64,000 bases of DNA. It comes from Chondrilla cf. caribensis. Taxonomy: Eukaryota; Porifera; Demospongiae; Chondrillida; Chondrillidae. The position numbers were made by a program, and so were the translations under genes. Shown here in pieces: positions 1-13,400 of the stretch; within the stretch, counting starts at the first letter, position 1, and each line of letters opens with the position of its first letter. The stretch is from assembly GCA_964020155.1 (NCBI GenBank), contig OZ026555.1, forward strand, positions 2,210,282 to 2,274,281. Direction: 5' to 3'. The notes beneath the pieces are model-generated. The model had not been told where the DNA came from. It ran no database searches and worked only from the letters and a program-made list of their open reading frames with translations.

Positions 1-42
1 CCATGTGTGTACACGATCTAAGAAACATATTCAGGGTGTATA

Positions 43-610
43 CCATAGTCTCCGCAATTCTTTGCATGACTAAATTTGCAAATGAACAAATGTTCGCATT
101 TTATTTTCGCGAATGGACATAGCTTATTTTATATTATAGTATACACGTTATAAACAGTATTGAATAGAGATGGAAGATGGCAGTTGACTCCTTTAATTTG
201 TTTAGTAGCATACATGGATATCACGTATCTGGCAACTTTAGCCTTCTTTTTGCCTGAAAAGGTCAGTACAACCCATGTTTTCCACCTGAAGTCTTCAGTT
301 TCTTTGCTGCATTCTTAAATTCTCATAATAATCAAGAAAGCCACTTCCATTATTGACTTGACTGGAATTAGCCTCACTCCCAGGAGTCTCGAAATGACAC
401 TTGATGTCCTTTGCCATACTGTTCAGAAACGAGTCGAGAAAGATCTAGCGCATATACAGTATACGAAGTAAACTAATTATACGTTACATATTTCTATTGT
501 AGTGAATATGTTGTTGAGTGTGGTTAAATTTGAGTTTTTATTTTCGTGAATTTTACATCAATTGTGAAATTTGCAAAAAATTAGTCTCATGAAAATTACA
601 GAGAGTACGG
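43..610. mobile_element. MITE with TA target duplication (family 1)
   Basis: Starts ccatagtctccgcaatt and ends aattacagagagtacgg, an imperfect terminal inverted repeat flanked by TA on both sides (41-42, 611-612). The interior has no coding potential. A shorter copy lies at 53334-53590 at the matching place near the second array. Confidence 0.6.
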
Positions 611-612
611 TA

Positions 613-1352
613 GTACATACCTTTATGTGCACATAATAGTATATATATTAATAGGTTGGTGAGTCCATTTGTGTGACATTTAAAGTTTTGGATTACAGAA
701 TGCCAGCTTGTTTATTTATTATGCTCGGCCGAGAACCATGTTTTCAACACAGAAGGAAGATCCATTGAAGAAATCTTTGTTATGTGGAGAAGGTATCAAT
801 ACCACATAGGATACCATGTGTAGATGGATTTACTGCTTCTAATTTTTGCGACCAACTTTCTCCATGTCAATTTTTTTTGGTTGCCACTTTAAAAGATTCA
901 AAACAAGGCTCTTTAAATTCTTCCATTGAATTTGGGTTCATTGTCTCTTCTGACGGCAATATCCTCTTTGTTCACGATGTGCTTCATGTTTATTTGTTTT
1001 TTTTTTTACTTTGATTCAATCCATCTTTAGTTACTGAAATTTCGTTCTTCGACACTGTGTGTGTACTATAGCTTATAGAGACTGTATGGCTATAGGGATT
1101 CATATACGGCCAATTTCCTCAATTCTTTGAAGTACAAACCATACATCATACAGTGGTAATGTGTGTCCATTAAAACGTGTGAAGTAATGTACATATGCGC
1201 ATACACTCGTCTCCCATGCTCATCACATGTCTTTAGGTATCACTACTTCCAATAAGTACTGTATCTCTCGGTACATTTTAAGATACTTAAAAAGACCATG
1301 TCAATTAGTTTATCAATTGGACACTAGCTAGATACCCCAGATTGATAATGTT
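613..1352. other. 3' flank of the first NLR gene
   Basis: Non-coding sequence downstream of the terminal exon. It matches 53593-54286 beside the second array at high identity with scattered indels. On the minus strand near 790-970 lies a broken reading frame whose counterpart is open at 53752-53900. Confidence 0.5.
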
Positions 1353-1403
1353 CCATTCATTGCATAGCCATGTTTGGTGGAGAAGTGGCTATGCAATGAA
1401 TGG
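1353..1403. repeat. perfect 18-bp hairpin overlapping the NLR stop codon
   Basis: ccattcattgcatagcca (1353-1370) is the exact reverse complement of 1386-1403, with a 15-base loop. One arm holds the last codons and TAG of the terminal exon. The counterpart at 54287-54337 keeps the hairpin with one mismatch. Either a chance remnant of a MITE end or an mRNA 3' structure. Confidence 0.7.
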
Positions 1404-1424
1404 AAACCCACCAGTTGAGAGGAT
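1389..1424 (-). CDS. NLR gene terminal exon with stop codon
   Basis: The acceptor ttacctttttcag has a strong pyrimidine tract. It is followed in phase 0 by eleven codons (ILSTGGFPFIA) and TAG. The same acceptor, peptide and stop occur after the last gamma exon of the second array (54356-54321), and were not found in the internal units. That conservation marks it as the true 3' end. Confidence 0.65.
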   Translation of the reverse strand: MLSTGGFPFIA

Positions 1425-4400
1425 CTGAAAAAGGTAATATAGAAGTACTGGGCAGGACTAAACCAACTGTGTGCTTGAATGATTCTACCTTTGAAGTCCA
1501 ACAATAAGATGAACAGTGATTAAACAACACTTCACTATAATATGGGATGTGTCCATTAGTGTTGGTTAGCTTCAGGTACATGAAAGTACACAGAATCTGA
1601 TGGTAATACATGCACCAGAAGGTGGCAGTTACATTACTTCTGACCAGTACTGGAATATATTTGTAGGGACAGCGAACCTATCAATAATTCTCTGTTGGAG
1701 TTGCCAAACACAGGTGTAATGATATACTTCACATGCATGTCTTGCTATGTCACTTGCTTTTTAAATTACAGCAAACTATCATCAAATCAATTCTGCACGA
1801 TACAGCAAGTTTAGAAGTACAATGTAGCTTATAGTCAAAACGTCATATTAGATCATAACAGCTTTCAGTGGTACAACCAATGTCCAGCTGTACAACAATT
1901 ATGTCAACAAATAACAGTAACATCCAATATAATACACACCAAGTAGTAATACACTAGCGATCACTTACATAAAATCCAATCTTCATCTTCACTGTTTTAC
2001 ACTTGCATTGTGACCATGCTTCACACAATTCCTTCTCATCCACTGGAGTGTTGTCCTGGTCAGGAAATGACGAGATGTAATGGAACAACTTCAATAAATC
2101 ATGTCATCTTGTTCAAAACTCACTGACAAACATTCCTCATAACACTGAAGGCATCTAATCTATTACCATACGGTACTAATTCTACCAGATAAAGGTTGCA
2201 TTGAAATGAGCAGTGTTGACAAATAGTTTGACGAACATTACACACAGTCTATTTAAACTGTAAACTACAGTCGACTCCACTTATAACTAACTCGCTTACA
2301 AAGAATTTCGCTTTATAATGAATCACCTTCAAGGAACACATTCCGGACCATAGAAAACCTTCTGTTTATAGCGTACCTGTTTCTGTTACAACGAGCCACA
2401 ACCACGAGATGTTACAGCTGAGTCGCCTATAAATCTGACGAAGGAACTGGGTATCGGCTATTGGGAAGCTTCAGAGAGTTTAGAAGAACCTTCGCTGCCC
2501 ATATTACGTTCGGCAAGCCGTTGCAATCGAATTGTAGCCCAATTTCTGGTTCTAGCCGTTTCCAAATCGGCCATTGTTTCGCGCAATATAATCTACTCAG
2601 CATTATACTAAATACACGTCACTATTGAGTAGCTTTTTAACAGTTAGGGATGTTATGACTGTACTTCGCATGTACAATGAATTCTTATTTATTGTAAAGA
2701 TGCAATTTGGTTATAAAGAACTTATTTTATTAAGAACGTTTTCATATGGATATTTGGGTTTGTTATAACCAGAGTCAACTGTATTCAATTTTAATAGCAC
2801 CTACACACATGACCTAAGCCATTTGACAAATAATATTATAAAATATTATAACCACAGTATTAATAATTATACATAATATTATGCACTTTGTCTGGCAGGT
2901 ACATACTTGACAACATGTAGGCCAGACTAAATCTCAACTTAATACTGTACTGACTGAAGGTAAGTACACCAAACCCTCACATACCCCTCACCATTTGTTG
3001 ATAAGCACTTGTGAGCACTCGTTCAATTAATCAGCACTTTTATGTGTAACAGTTATGGTGTTATGTACTTATCTAATCCCTCGACTAGGTACATATAGCA
3101 CTTTGGATTTCTCCAGACATTCAACAACAATAGTTTAGAGATACCTCAATGCAATGACAAATCTAAAGAGGAAGGTAGTTAAAAGGCAGAGAACTGTTGA
3201 AACATTGACAATTGTTCTTGGAAAAGGAACTGATACTGGATTCATCTCTAGATCTCCATGTATGGTTGAAAAGATTTATTGTTTTAATAATGTTTATTAT
3301 TTTGTTTTAATAATGTATAGTAATTTGTCATGTAGAAAACGTTCAATACTTTTCAGAGCTTCATATGATAACAATCTCACATTCAAATGTGATAATTTAT
3401 CAACCGCTTGCATGCAGTCCAAAAGCAAATGATGAGAACTCGCTGTCCACTTGAATTGAAACTATTACTTTCAGTCAACACTGTACCCTCCGTGACAGAT
3501 ATTCTATTGCGGAGGTACTCACATACTAAATGGACTTGTACAGACAGTGGAACCTCTCTATTAAGGTCACTTCGGGACCTCCATTTATGTCCTTATTACA
3601 GGGGTTTACCCAATTCTGAGATCATTTCCTACACTACAGTACTACACCAGGACATAGAATGGTGTCCTTAATATGGAGGTTTTCTTAATTCAGAGGTTTG
3701 TAAGAGAGGTAACACTGTATGGAAACTGCAAGACCATGAGTACCTATGATATATAGGTTTTAGGTCATAATAAAGGAATAATATATACATTCTGCTGAAT
3801 AATTTTATGTTAATGAGATTCACATGCAGCACAGTGGAATATAGCCAGACAGAATGATATTATCATGGTGAGGTTGTACAATATTCAGGAGTTCCAGCTC
3901 TTTCTATACAGTACACTGAACTTACATCAGTCAACACCATGGTAACAATCAGTTCCTCCAAATCCTCAGCACCTCGCACTCCACAGAGGATTGCTGCCCA
4001 CTCTGTTGGAGAGAGATCCAATGTCAGCTGACTTGTGAGACATGGAACCAGTAACAGCTTCAGTGAAGACATCCATGATTCATCATGTTCTGTGATAAAA
4101 TGGACAAAATAACAAAAATCAATGACTATAGATTTTGAATAGATAGCTTTAAAGGATCCAGTACATCTCATGCTCAAAGTGGTAATACAAACACAAACAT
4201 TTTGTAGATCGTAATAATAAAAGATTGCTTCAACAGACACTCATGTACATATTGTAGAGAATGATGTACGTATGTCTGTGTGAAGGTTTAATTGTTGTTC
4301 TTATGAGTGATGATTGTTTATGATTTGTTGCAAGCATGCTCAGTGTGTCGGTCAGACATGTATATTTCAGAAGTGAATAATGAGTGAAATGTGTACAAGT

Positions 4401-7400
4401 TGATAGTAGACCAGTATGCAGTTAGGTTACCATACTACAGTAATTTGGTAATGAGAATCAGGACAGTTGCTATTTCGCTGTATGTTGTTGTGAACCCAAG
4501 CTTGGAGTAATCATGGCCACATACGGTACAATCAGCAGGTTCATTGTGACTACAGTGGCCTATTGGGAACTAGTAATTTGAGATGAAAAAGCTCTCGGTT
4601 CTACTGGTTGGTGCAGGATGGCATACTAGAGAAGGTTGAGCACAGTAAGCGGACAGCGTCCATTGTCCCTATTCCTGAGAAGAGCAGGAAATATTGAGAC
4701 TGAGCACTCAACTCCTAGTGCACACATGCAAGGTGAATATGTCTGCATGGTCAATGTCCATTGAAGTCAGTAGCAAAAGAGCTATCATACATGTCAACAG
4801 TATGACAGGCTGAAGTGTGTCAACTTACCAGAGGAACAGTTCTCTAAGCAGTCAATCACCAAGTGCTGTACGTTTTGGCATAATGATATTGCCTTTAGTA
4901 GTGTCCTCACAAAAGACTTTTCAAACTCAGTCCACTCTTTCTACAAGTGACCAAATGTAAGATGTACAAGAAATAAACATAATCTCCACACAATGTGATG
5001 TAATCATAATTAACATATGCACAAAAGGGTAGTTGACACAGAACCTGTGTACATGCTGATTAGGTAGCCAGTATATGGGAAATCTTGAAGAAAACTACAA
5101 AAAGTTTGAATTATCACTTCCTTTCATAGGATACTTACATGTGGCAGTCCCGGTTAGAAAACAAACATTATAGTGCTTGATGGTCAAAATGGTACTTTGT
5201 ACAAAACTAGTTTCCAAGGACTGAGGCAACCTAAGAGCACTTCTAGCTCACCCAGTGATAAAGCTAGCCTGTCACTGTTGTTGGTGTTAAGAAACAACGT
5301 ATCCCAATGAGCTATATGTGGCCCTGCATGGTAAAGGCCACGGTGAAAGTATGAAACCCACACCCGTTGACATGAAGTTGTATAGAGCCAGAAAAGATGT
5401 GTGTAATTTTATACTGTGTACAGTTGTATTACCAGGAATTACTCTCAGGCTCAGAAATTTACAAACAACGTTTAGTTGCCATTTTCTCGAAACGTTGACG
5501 ACAGAATAACATTTGTTTTCTACCCGTGACTGCCACACATATAGTGGTGGTTCGGATCATACTGTTAGGACCGTATGTAACAGAAAAGTTCACTATCACA
5601 AAAGATGCATGGATAATAATATGATTTGTACACAATGACCCACTCAATCAGGTATCAGGTATCAGGTATTCTTATTTAATGTGGGGAACCGTTAGCCATT
5701 TAAGTGGCACTCACGAAAACGAAAAAGGAGTATACAAAGTAAAAAGAATAAATATGAAATAAAATGGAATAAAATAAATAAATTTGTAGAAACTTAAATT
5801 TAAATGTTGCATAAGAGGACAGTAAAATGTCACTTTTCACCTGCACCATACATAAAGACAAACAGATGGAACTAGACTCAACTTTATGAGAACTTTACTT
5901 CACGTCCATACATACTCAAATCATACACCACCCTTGTGATGCACACACATTTTATCACATTTCATTGTTTACAAAACAAAGTCACAATGTTATGGATAAC
6001 ATGGTTGGTGTGCACTGTGCACATGTCATATCTAAGACACATAGGTACTATACAAGAATAATAATAATAATATTATTATTAATTTTGTTTGCAGGCAATT
6101 GAAAGGAACCAACACAACACTACTGTGAACTATGAGTTTCACTTGTTGAAGCCATGCAAGACTCTTGTTTGCTATGACTTGTGCATGAGAGTGTAAGTAA
6201 CAATTTGACTTATACCACAAATACTGCTAATTTCTCCCGCAGTGGTTAATCAAACCCATAAATGCTTACATAATTTTGCAAAATGTTCAGCATTTGGAAA
6301 CAATACAGCTAGAGATCATAAACGGTACATTCTACGACACTCAAGTTTGAAGTGTTAATTACTGTGAATTCTCGAACCCACCGTGCTTAGTGTGCATGTT
6401 ATAGGCAATTTCATGGTTAAGTACGTAAATCAGTACTGTAAGTAACATTAGTTCACAGGTGGTAATACGTGCACCAGCAGGTGGAAGTTACAGTACTTCT
6501 GGCCAGTACTGGAAAATATTTGTAGGGACATACACAGTACACATAGCAAATGTATGAGCAATTCTTTGAAGTCAACACAGGCGTAGTTACGATTTACATT
6601 TATCTCTTTCTACATCCTTTTCTGTTTAAATTGCAGCAAACTATCATCAATCAATTGCTGCAAGATACATCAAGTTTAGAAACACAATGTAGCTAATATT
6701 AAAAGAAGCCATTATCAGATAACAACCGCTTTCAGTGGTACAACCAATGCCCGGCTGTACAACTGTTATGTCAACAAATAACAGTAACATCCAATATAAT
6801 ACACATCAAGTAGTAATACACTAGTGATCACTTACATAACATTTAATCTCCACCTTCACTGTTTTACACTTGCATTGTGACCATGCTTCACACAATTCCT
6901 TCTCATCCACTGGAGTGTTGTCCTGGTCAGGAATGATGAGATGTAATGGGACAACTTCAATAAATCATGTCATCTTGTTCAAAACTCACTGACAAACATT
7001 CCTCATAGCACTGAAGGCATCTAATCTATTACCATACGGTATACTAATTCTACCAGATAAAGGTTGCATTGGAATGAGCAGTGTTGACAAACAGTTTGAA
7101 CAACACTACACACAGTCTATGTAAACTGTAAACTATTCAATTTCAATACCACCTACACATATGGTCACTATATTCAACAAAAAATATTACAAATTATTGT
7201 TACAGTATTAATAATTATACATAATATTATACACTTTGTCCGGCAGGTACATACTTGACAACATGTAGGCTAGGTTGAATCGTATTCTAATACTGTACTG
7301 ACTTAAGGTATGGTAGCAGGCAAGTTGGTTCCCTTTCCATTTTGGAAAAACGCTGTTCCGTATTCGTTTCGAATAAAAGATGACATGGAAAAACCATTTA

Positions 7401-10400
7401 CACGAAAATGGTGGGCAAATGTGCGAAATGTCGATTGGAACCAATCGGAACACTGCATGCCTACAAATTCGAGCGATTACTTTTAGATTTTTGGTTCCTG
7501 ATCCCCTTCTCTTGAAAACAGCGGCAAATTGTTGGGGCTTTGAAGCTGCACGAGTAAAAGATGATAATCCTGAGCTTTGTGTATTCGCTGAAGAATGGCA
7601 TATCGCTAAAACATCTATGTCACAGTTTAATCCTTAATACTTACAGCATCTATGTCACACTTCAATTTTATTTATGAGGGTGACTGAAATTGTTTGATTT
7701 TAATACAGTTTAAACAGAATGGAGTTCTATGAAAACGGTATTATAGTAGCGTTTTACAAAAGAAAGACTGAAATGAATCGAGGCAGTTCGCATTCGTCCT
7801 TACAAAACGGAACGGGAACCAACTTTTGCCTCCTACCATAAGTACACCAACTCTCACATACCCCTCACCATTCATTGATAAGCACTTGTGAGCACTCATT
7901 CAATCAACATCTTTAGGAAGTATTTATCTAACCTCTCGACAAAGGTACATATATAGCACCTCAGATTACATATTACAGGGGTATAATCAATTCAGAGATC
8001 ATTTTATACACTACAGTACTACACTGGGACTAAGAATGTTGTCCTTAGTATAGAGGTTTTCAGATGTTCGTAACAGAGAGGTAACACTGCATTATTTTTA
8101 ACGACAGGTATGATTGAAAGTGTAGGAACTGCAAGACCATAAGTATATATAATTTGAAGGTATAATATAATTTAAATAAAGTATAACTAAACAATTTCAA
8201 GCTAATGAGATCCACATGCATAGATATAAATGCATGGTGGAATAAAGCCGGACAGAATTATATTATCATGGTGAGGTTGTACAATATTCAGGAGTTCCAG
8301 CTCTTTCTATACAGTACACTGAACTTACTTTAGTCAACCACATGGTAACAACCAGTCCCTCCAAATCCTCAGCACCTCCCACTCCACAGAGGATTCCTGC
8401 CCACTCTGCTGGAGAGAGATACAATCTCAACTGACTTGTGAGACGTGGAACCAGTAACTGCTTCAGTGAAGACATCCATGATTCATCATATTCTGTGATA
8501 AAAATGGACAAAATAACAAAAATCAATGACTACAGATTTTGAATAGACCATAAATAGCTTTGAAGGATCCAGTACATCCCATGCTCAAAGTGGTAATACA
8601 AACAAAAACATTTTGTAGATCCTAATAATAAAAGATTGCTTTAACACACACTCATGTACATATTGTAGAGAATGATGTACATATGTCTATGTGAAGGTTT
8701 AATTGTTGTTCTTATGAGTGATGTTTAGTTATGATTTGTTGCGAGCATGCTCAGTGTGTCAGTCAGACATGTGTATTTCAGAAGTGAATAATGAGTGAAA
8801 TGTGTACAAGTTGACAGTAGACCAGTATGCAGTTAGGCCAGCCATACTACAGTAATTTGGTAATTAGGATCCAAACAGCTGCTATTTCGTTGTATGTTGT
8901 TGTGAACCCAAGCTTGGAGTAATCATGGCCACATACGGTACAATCAGCAGGTTCATTGTGACTACAGTGGAATATTGGGAACTAGTAATTTGAGGAAATA
9001 AACCTCTTGGGTCTGCCAGTTGGTGCAGGATGGTGTACTAGAGAAGGTTGAGTACAGTAAGTGGACAGCACCCATTGTCCCTGTTCCTGAGAAGAGCAGG
9101 AAATATTGAGACTGAGCACTCAACTCCTAGTGCACACATGCAAGGTGAATATGTCTGCATGGTCAATGTCCATTGAAGTCAGTAGCAAAAGAGTTATCAT
9201 ACATGTCAACAGTATGACAGGTTCAAGTGTGTCAACTTACCAGAGGAACAGTTGTACTTGCAGTCAATCACCAAGTGCTGTACATTTTGGCATAATGATA
9301 TTCCCTTTAGTAGTGTCCTCACAATAGACTTTTTTAGCTCAGTCCACTCATCCTACAAGTGACCAAATGTTATATGTACAAGAAATAAACATAATCTCAC
9401 ACAATGTGATGTAATCATAATTAACATATGCACAAAACGGTAGTTGACACAGAACCTGTGTAAATGCTGAATAGGTAGCCAGTATATGGGAAATCTTGAA
9501 GAAAACTACACAAAGTATGAATCATCACTTCCTTTCATAGGATACTTACATGTGGCAGTCCTGGGTAGAAAACGGACATTAGTGCTTGACGGTCAAAATA
9601 GTACTTTGTACAAAACTAGTTTCCAAGGACTGAGGCAACCTAAGAGCACTTCTTGCTCACTCAGTGATAAAGTTAGCCTGTCACTGTTGTTGACGCTAAG
9701 AAACAACGTATCCTAATGAGATATATGTGGCCTGGCATGGTAAAGGCCACGGTGAAAGTATGAAACCCACACCCGGTTGATGTGAAGTTGTATAGAGCCG
9801 GAAAAGACGTGCGCATTTTTATACCGTGTACAGTTGTATTAACAGGAATTACTCTCAGGCTCAGAAATTTACAAACAACGCTGAGTTGCCATTCTCTCGA
9901 AACCTTGACGACAGAATAACATTTGTTTTCTACCCGTGACTGCCACACATATAGTGGTGGTTTGGATCATACTGTTAGGACCGTATGTGCTAGAGCACAA
10001 CAGAAAGGTTCACTATCACAAAAGATGCATGCATAATAATATGATTTGTACACAACGACCCACTCAATCAGGTATCAGGTATTAGGTATTCTTATTTAAT
10101 GTGGGGAACCGTTAGCCATAGGCTATTTAAGTGGCACTCACAAGGAAACGAAAAAGGAGTATACAAAGTAAAAAGAATAAATATGAAATAAAATGGAATA
10201 AAATAAATAAATTTGTAGAAACTTAAATTTAAATGTTGCATAAGAGGACAGTAAAATGTCACTTTTCACCTGCACCATACATAAAGACAAACAGATGGAA
10301 CCAGACTCAATGGTTATTTATGAGAACTTTTCTTCATGTCCATACATACTCAAATCATGCACCACCCTTGTAACCCACACACATTTTATCACATTTCATT

Positions 10401-13400
10401 GTTTACAAAATAAAGTCACAATGTTATGGATAACATGCTTGGTGTGTACTGTGCACACGTCATACCTGAGACACATAGGTACTATACAAGAATAAGAATG
10501 GTATTATTGACTTTGTTTGCAGGCAATTGACAGGAACAAACACAACACTACTGTGAACTATGAGTTTCACTTGTTGAAGCCATGCAAGATTCTTGTTTGC
10601 TATGACTTGTGCATGAGAGTGTAAGTAACAATTTGACTTATACCACAAATACTGCTAATTTCTCCCACAGTGGTTAATCAAACCCATAAATGCTTGAATA
10701 ATTTTGCAAAATGTTCGGCATTTGGAGACTATACAGCTAGTGATTCATAAACGGTACATTCTATGACACTCAAGTTTGAAGCGTTAATTACTGTGAATTC
10801 TCGAACCCACCGTGCTTAGTGTGCATGTTGTAGGCAATTTCATGGTTAAGTACGTTAATCAGTATTGTAAGTAACATTAGTACACAGATGGCAATACGTG
10901 CACCAGCACGTGGAAGTTACAGTACTTCTGGCCAGTACTGGAAATTATTAGTAGGTAGTACACAGTACACATAGCAAATGTATGAGCAATTCTTTGAAGT
11001 CAACACAGGTGTAGTTAGTTAAACAAACAGTGTGCATGTTGTAGGCGATTTCATGGTTAAGTACGTTAATCAGTACTGTAACATTAGGTGATAGATGGTA
11101 ATACATGCACCATATATTGTGTCATGGTAGACAGGAAGATCAAAGGAAAAAAGTAGTTCATATAACCTCTACAGCACTCTTGCAATTACTAATACAGCAC
11201 ACTTGCAATCAAGTCATTAACGATGCATCACCCTTTCAATCAACTGATGAGACCAATTTCCTGTCACCACCAACATCAGCAACAGCGAACAATGGAGCAA
11301 TAACAAAATTGCCATCCCATGACACAAGCTAGTTATGTCCCTTCCACACGGGATGTGCAGCTATACAGTCACACTTTCAATCCAGCACCTCGGGCTGACG
11401 CCCTCGGTAATTAATTGAAAGTGTGACTGTATTAGCTGCACATCCCGTGTGGAAGGGACATAACTAATACTTATATTTGCAGGAACATAAAAAGTACACA
11501 CAGCAAATGTATGAGCAATTCTTTGTTGTTGATGTCAAAAACAGGTACAATTATGATTTACATTTATCTCTTTCTACATCCTTTTCTGTTTAAATTGCAG
11601 CAAACTATCATCAATCAATTGCTGTAAGATACATCAAGTTTAGAAACACAATGTAGCTAATATTAAAAGAAGCCATTATCAGATAACAACAGCTTTCAGT
11701 GGTACAACCAATGCCCGGCTGTACAACTGTTATGTCAACAAATAACAGTAACATCCAATATAATACACATGAAGTAGTAATACACTAGTGATCACTTACA
11801 TGATATCCAATCTCCATCTTCACTGTTTTACATTTGCATTGTGACCATGCTTCACACAATTCCTTCTCATCCACTGGAGTGTTGTCCTGGTCAGGAATGA
11901 CGAGATGTAATAGGACAACTTCAATAAATCATGTCATCTTGTTTAAAACTCACTGACAAACATTCCTCATAACACTGAAGGCATCTAATCTATTACCATA
12001 TGGTATACTAATTCTACCAGATAAAGGTTGCATTGGAATGAGCAGTGTTGACAAATAGTTTGAACAACACTACACACAGTCTATGTAAACTGTAAACTAA
12101 TCAATTTCAATAGCACCTATACACATGGTCACTCTATTCCACAAAATATTATAAATTATTGTTACAGTATTAATAATTATACGTTCTATTTGTATCATGT
12201 CTATTCGGGGTGTATCCGATTTGTCACGAGTCCCGAGGGCGCGAAGCGCCCGAGGGCGAGTAGACAAATCCGGTACACCCCAAATAGACATGATACAAAT
12301 GGCTTGTATCCCGAATCTGCTTGGCCGACGTATTCGAATTTTTACTGCAACCATAGATACTCTAACACCTTGAGTCTAGTTTAGTTGTTAGAGTATCTGT
12401 ACGACGGCGAAGTCGAAGAAAGTTCTTACGCTATGAATGAGCCAGAAGACGATTTCGAGCCTCCAAATAAACTGCGCAAACCCTAAAACACCGCCGTTAC
12501 TAAAGTAGAAGCTGAACACTCCAAAGGATATATAGTAAGGTGCCCTAATTTCGGACATAAAGTACCATAATCTTTCAGAAACATTTACACGTTAGTAGCT
12601 TTGAATGCTTCGTAGATTCGATACCAAACTTGATCCGAAAAACGGTTCGCGAAGAGAAACTTGTCCGCGATTAAGAAGCGTCCGGAATTAGGGCTCCCCA
12701 CCATGTATTCCCAAAAACACGGAAAGAACACCAAATGCGCCGTAAATGTCTCCAATTCTTCCGTATACATTTATTGTTATTCTAAAGGGGCGCTTAGGGA
12801 CATTTATACCCCGGTGTATCGGATTTACACCGTTGTCGGTGCCTTTGAAGTATGACGTCATCGGGATACAAATAATATTATACACTTTGTCCGGCAGTTA
12901 CATACTTGACAACATGTATAAACCAGATTGAATTTTATGCTAATACTATACTGACTTAAGGTATGGTAGCAGGCAAGTTGGTTCCCTTTACATTTTGGAA
13001 AAACGCTGTTCTGTATTTGTTTCTTCGATAACGAATACGAATAAAAGGGAAAACCATTTACATGAAAATGGCGGGCAAATGTGCAAAATGTCAATTGGAA
13101 CCAATCGGAACACTGCCTACAAATTCGAGTGATTACTTTTAGATTTTAAGCTCTTGATCCCCTCCTCTTGAAAACGGCGGCAAATTGTTGTGGCTTTGAA
13201 GCCGCACGAGTAAAAGATGATAATCCTGAACTTCGTGTATCCGCTGAAGAATGGCATACCGCTAAACATCTATGTCACAGTTTAATCCTTAATACTAACA
13301 GCATCTATGTCATACTTCAATTTTATCAGCGAGGGTGACCAAAATACTTTGATATTAACACAGTTTAAACGGAATAGCGTTCTATGAAAACGGGATTATA

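Noticed and set aside
1357..1611. 84-residue minus-strand protein
   Set aside because: It only reflects chance openness around the terminal exon; the exon reads in another frame from the acceptor at 1424.
2056..2070. Frameshift in the unit 1 gamma exon
   Set aside because: The extra base lies upstream of the acceptor cctgaccag, in the intron; the exon is intact.
7380..7637. 85-residue protein in the TA-flanked MITE
   Set aside because: The copy at 13.0-13.3 kb has frameshifts and nothing recognisable is encoded.
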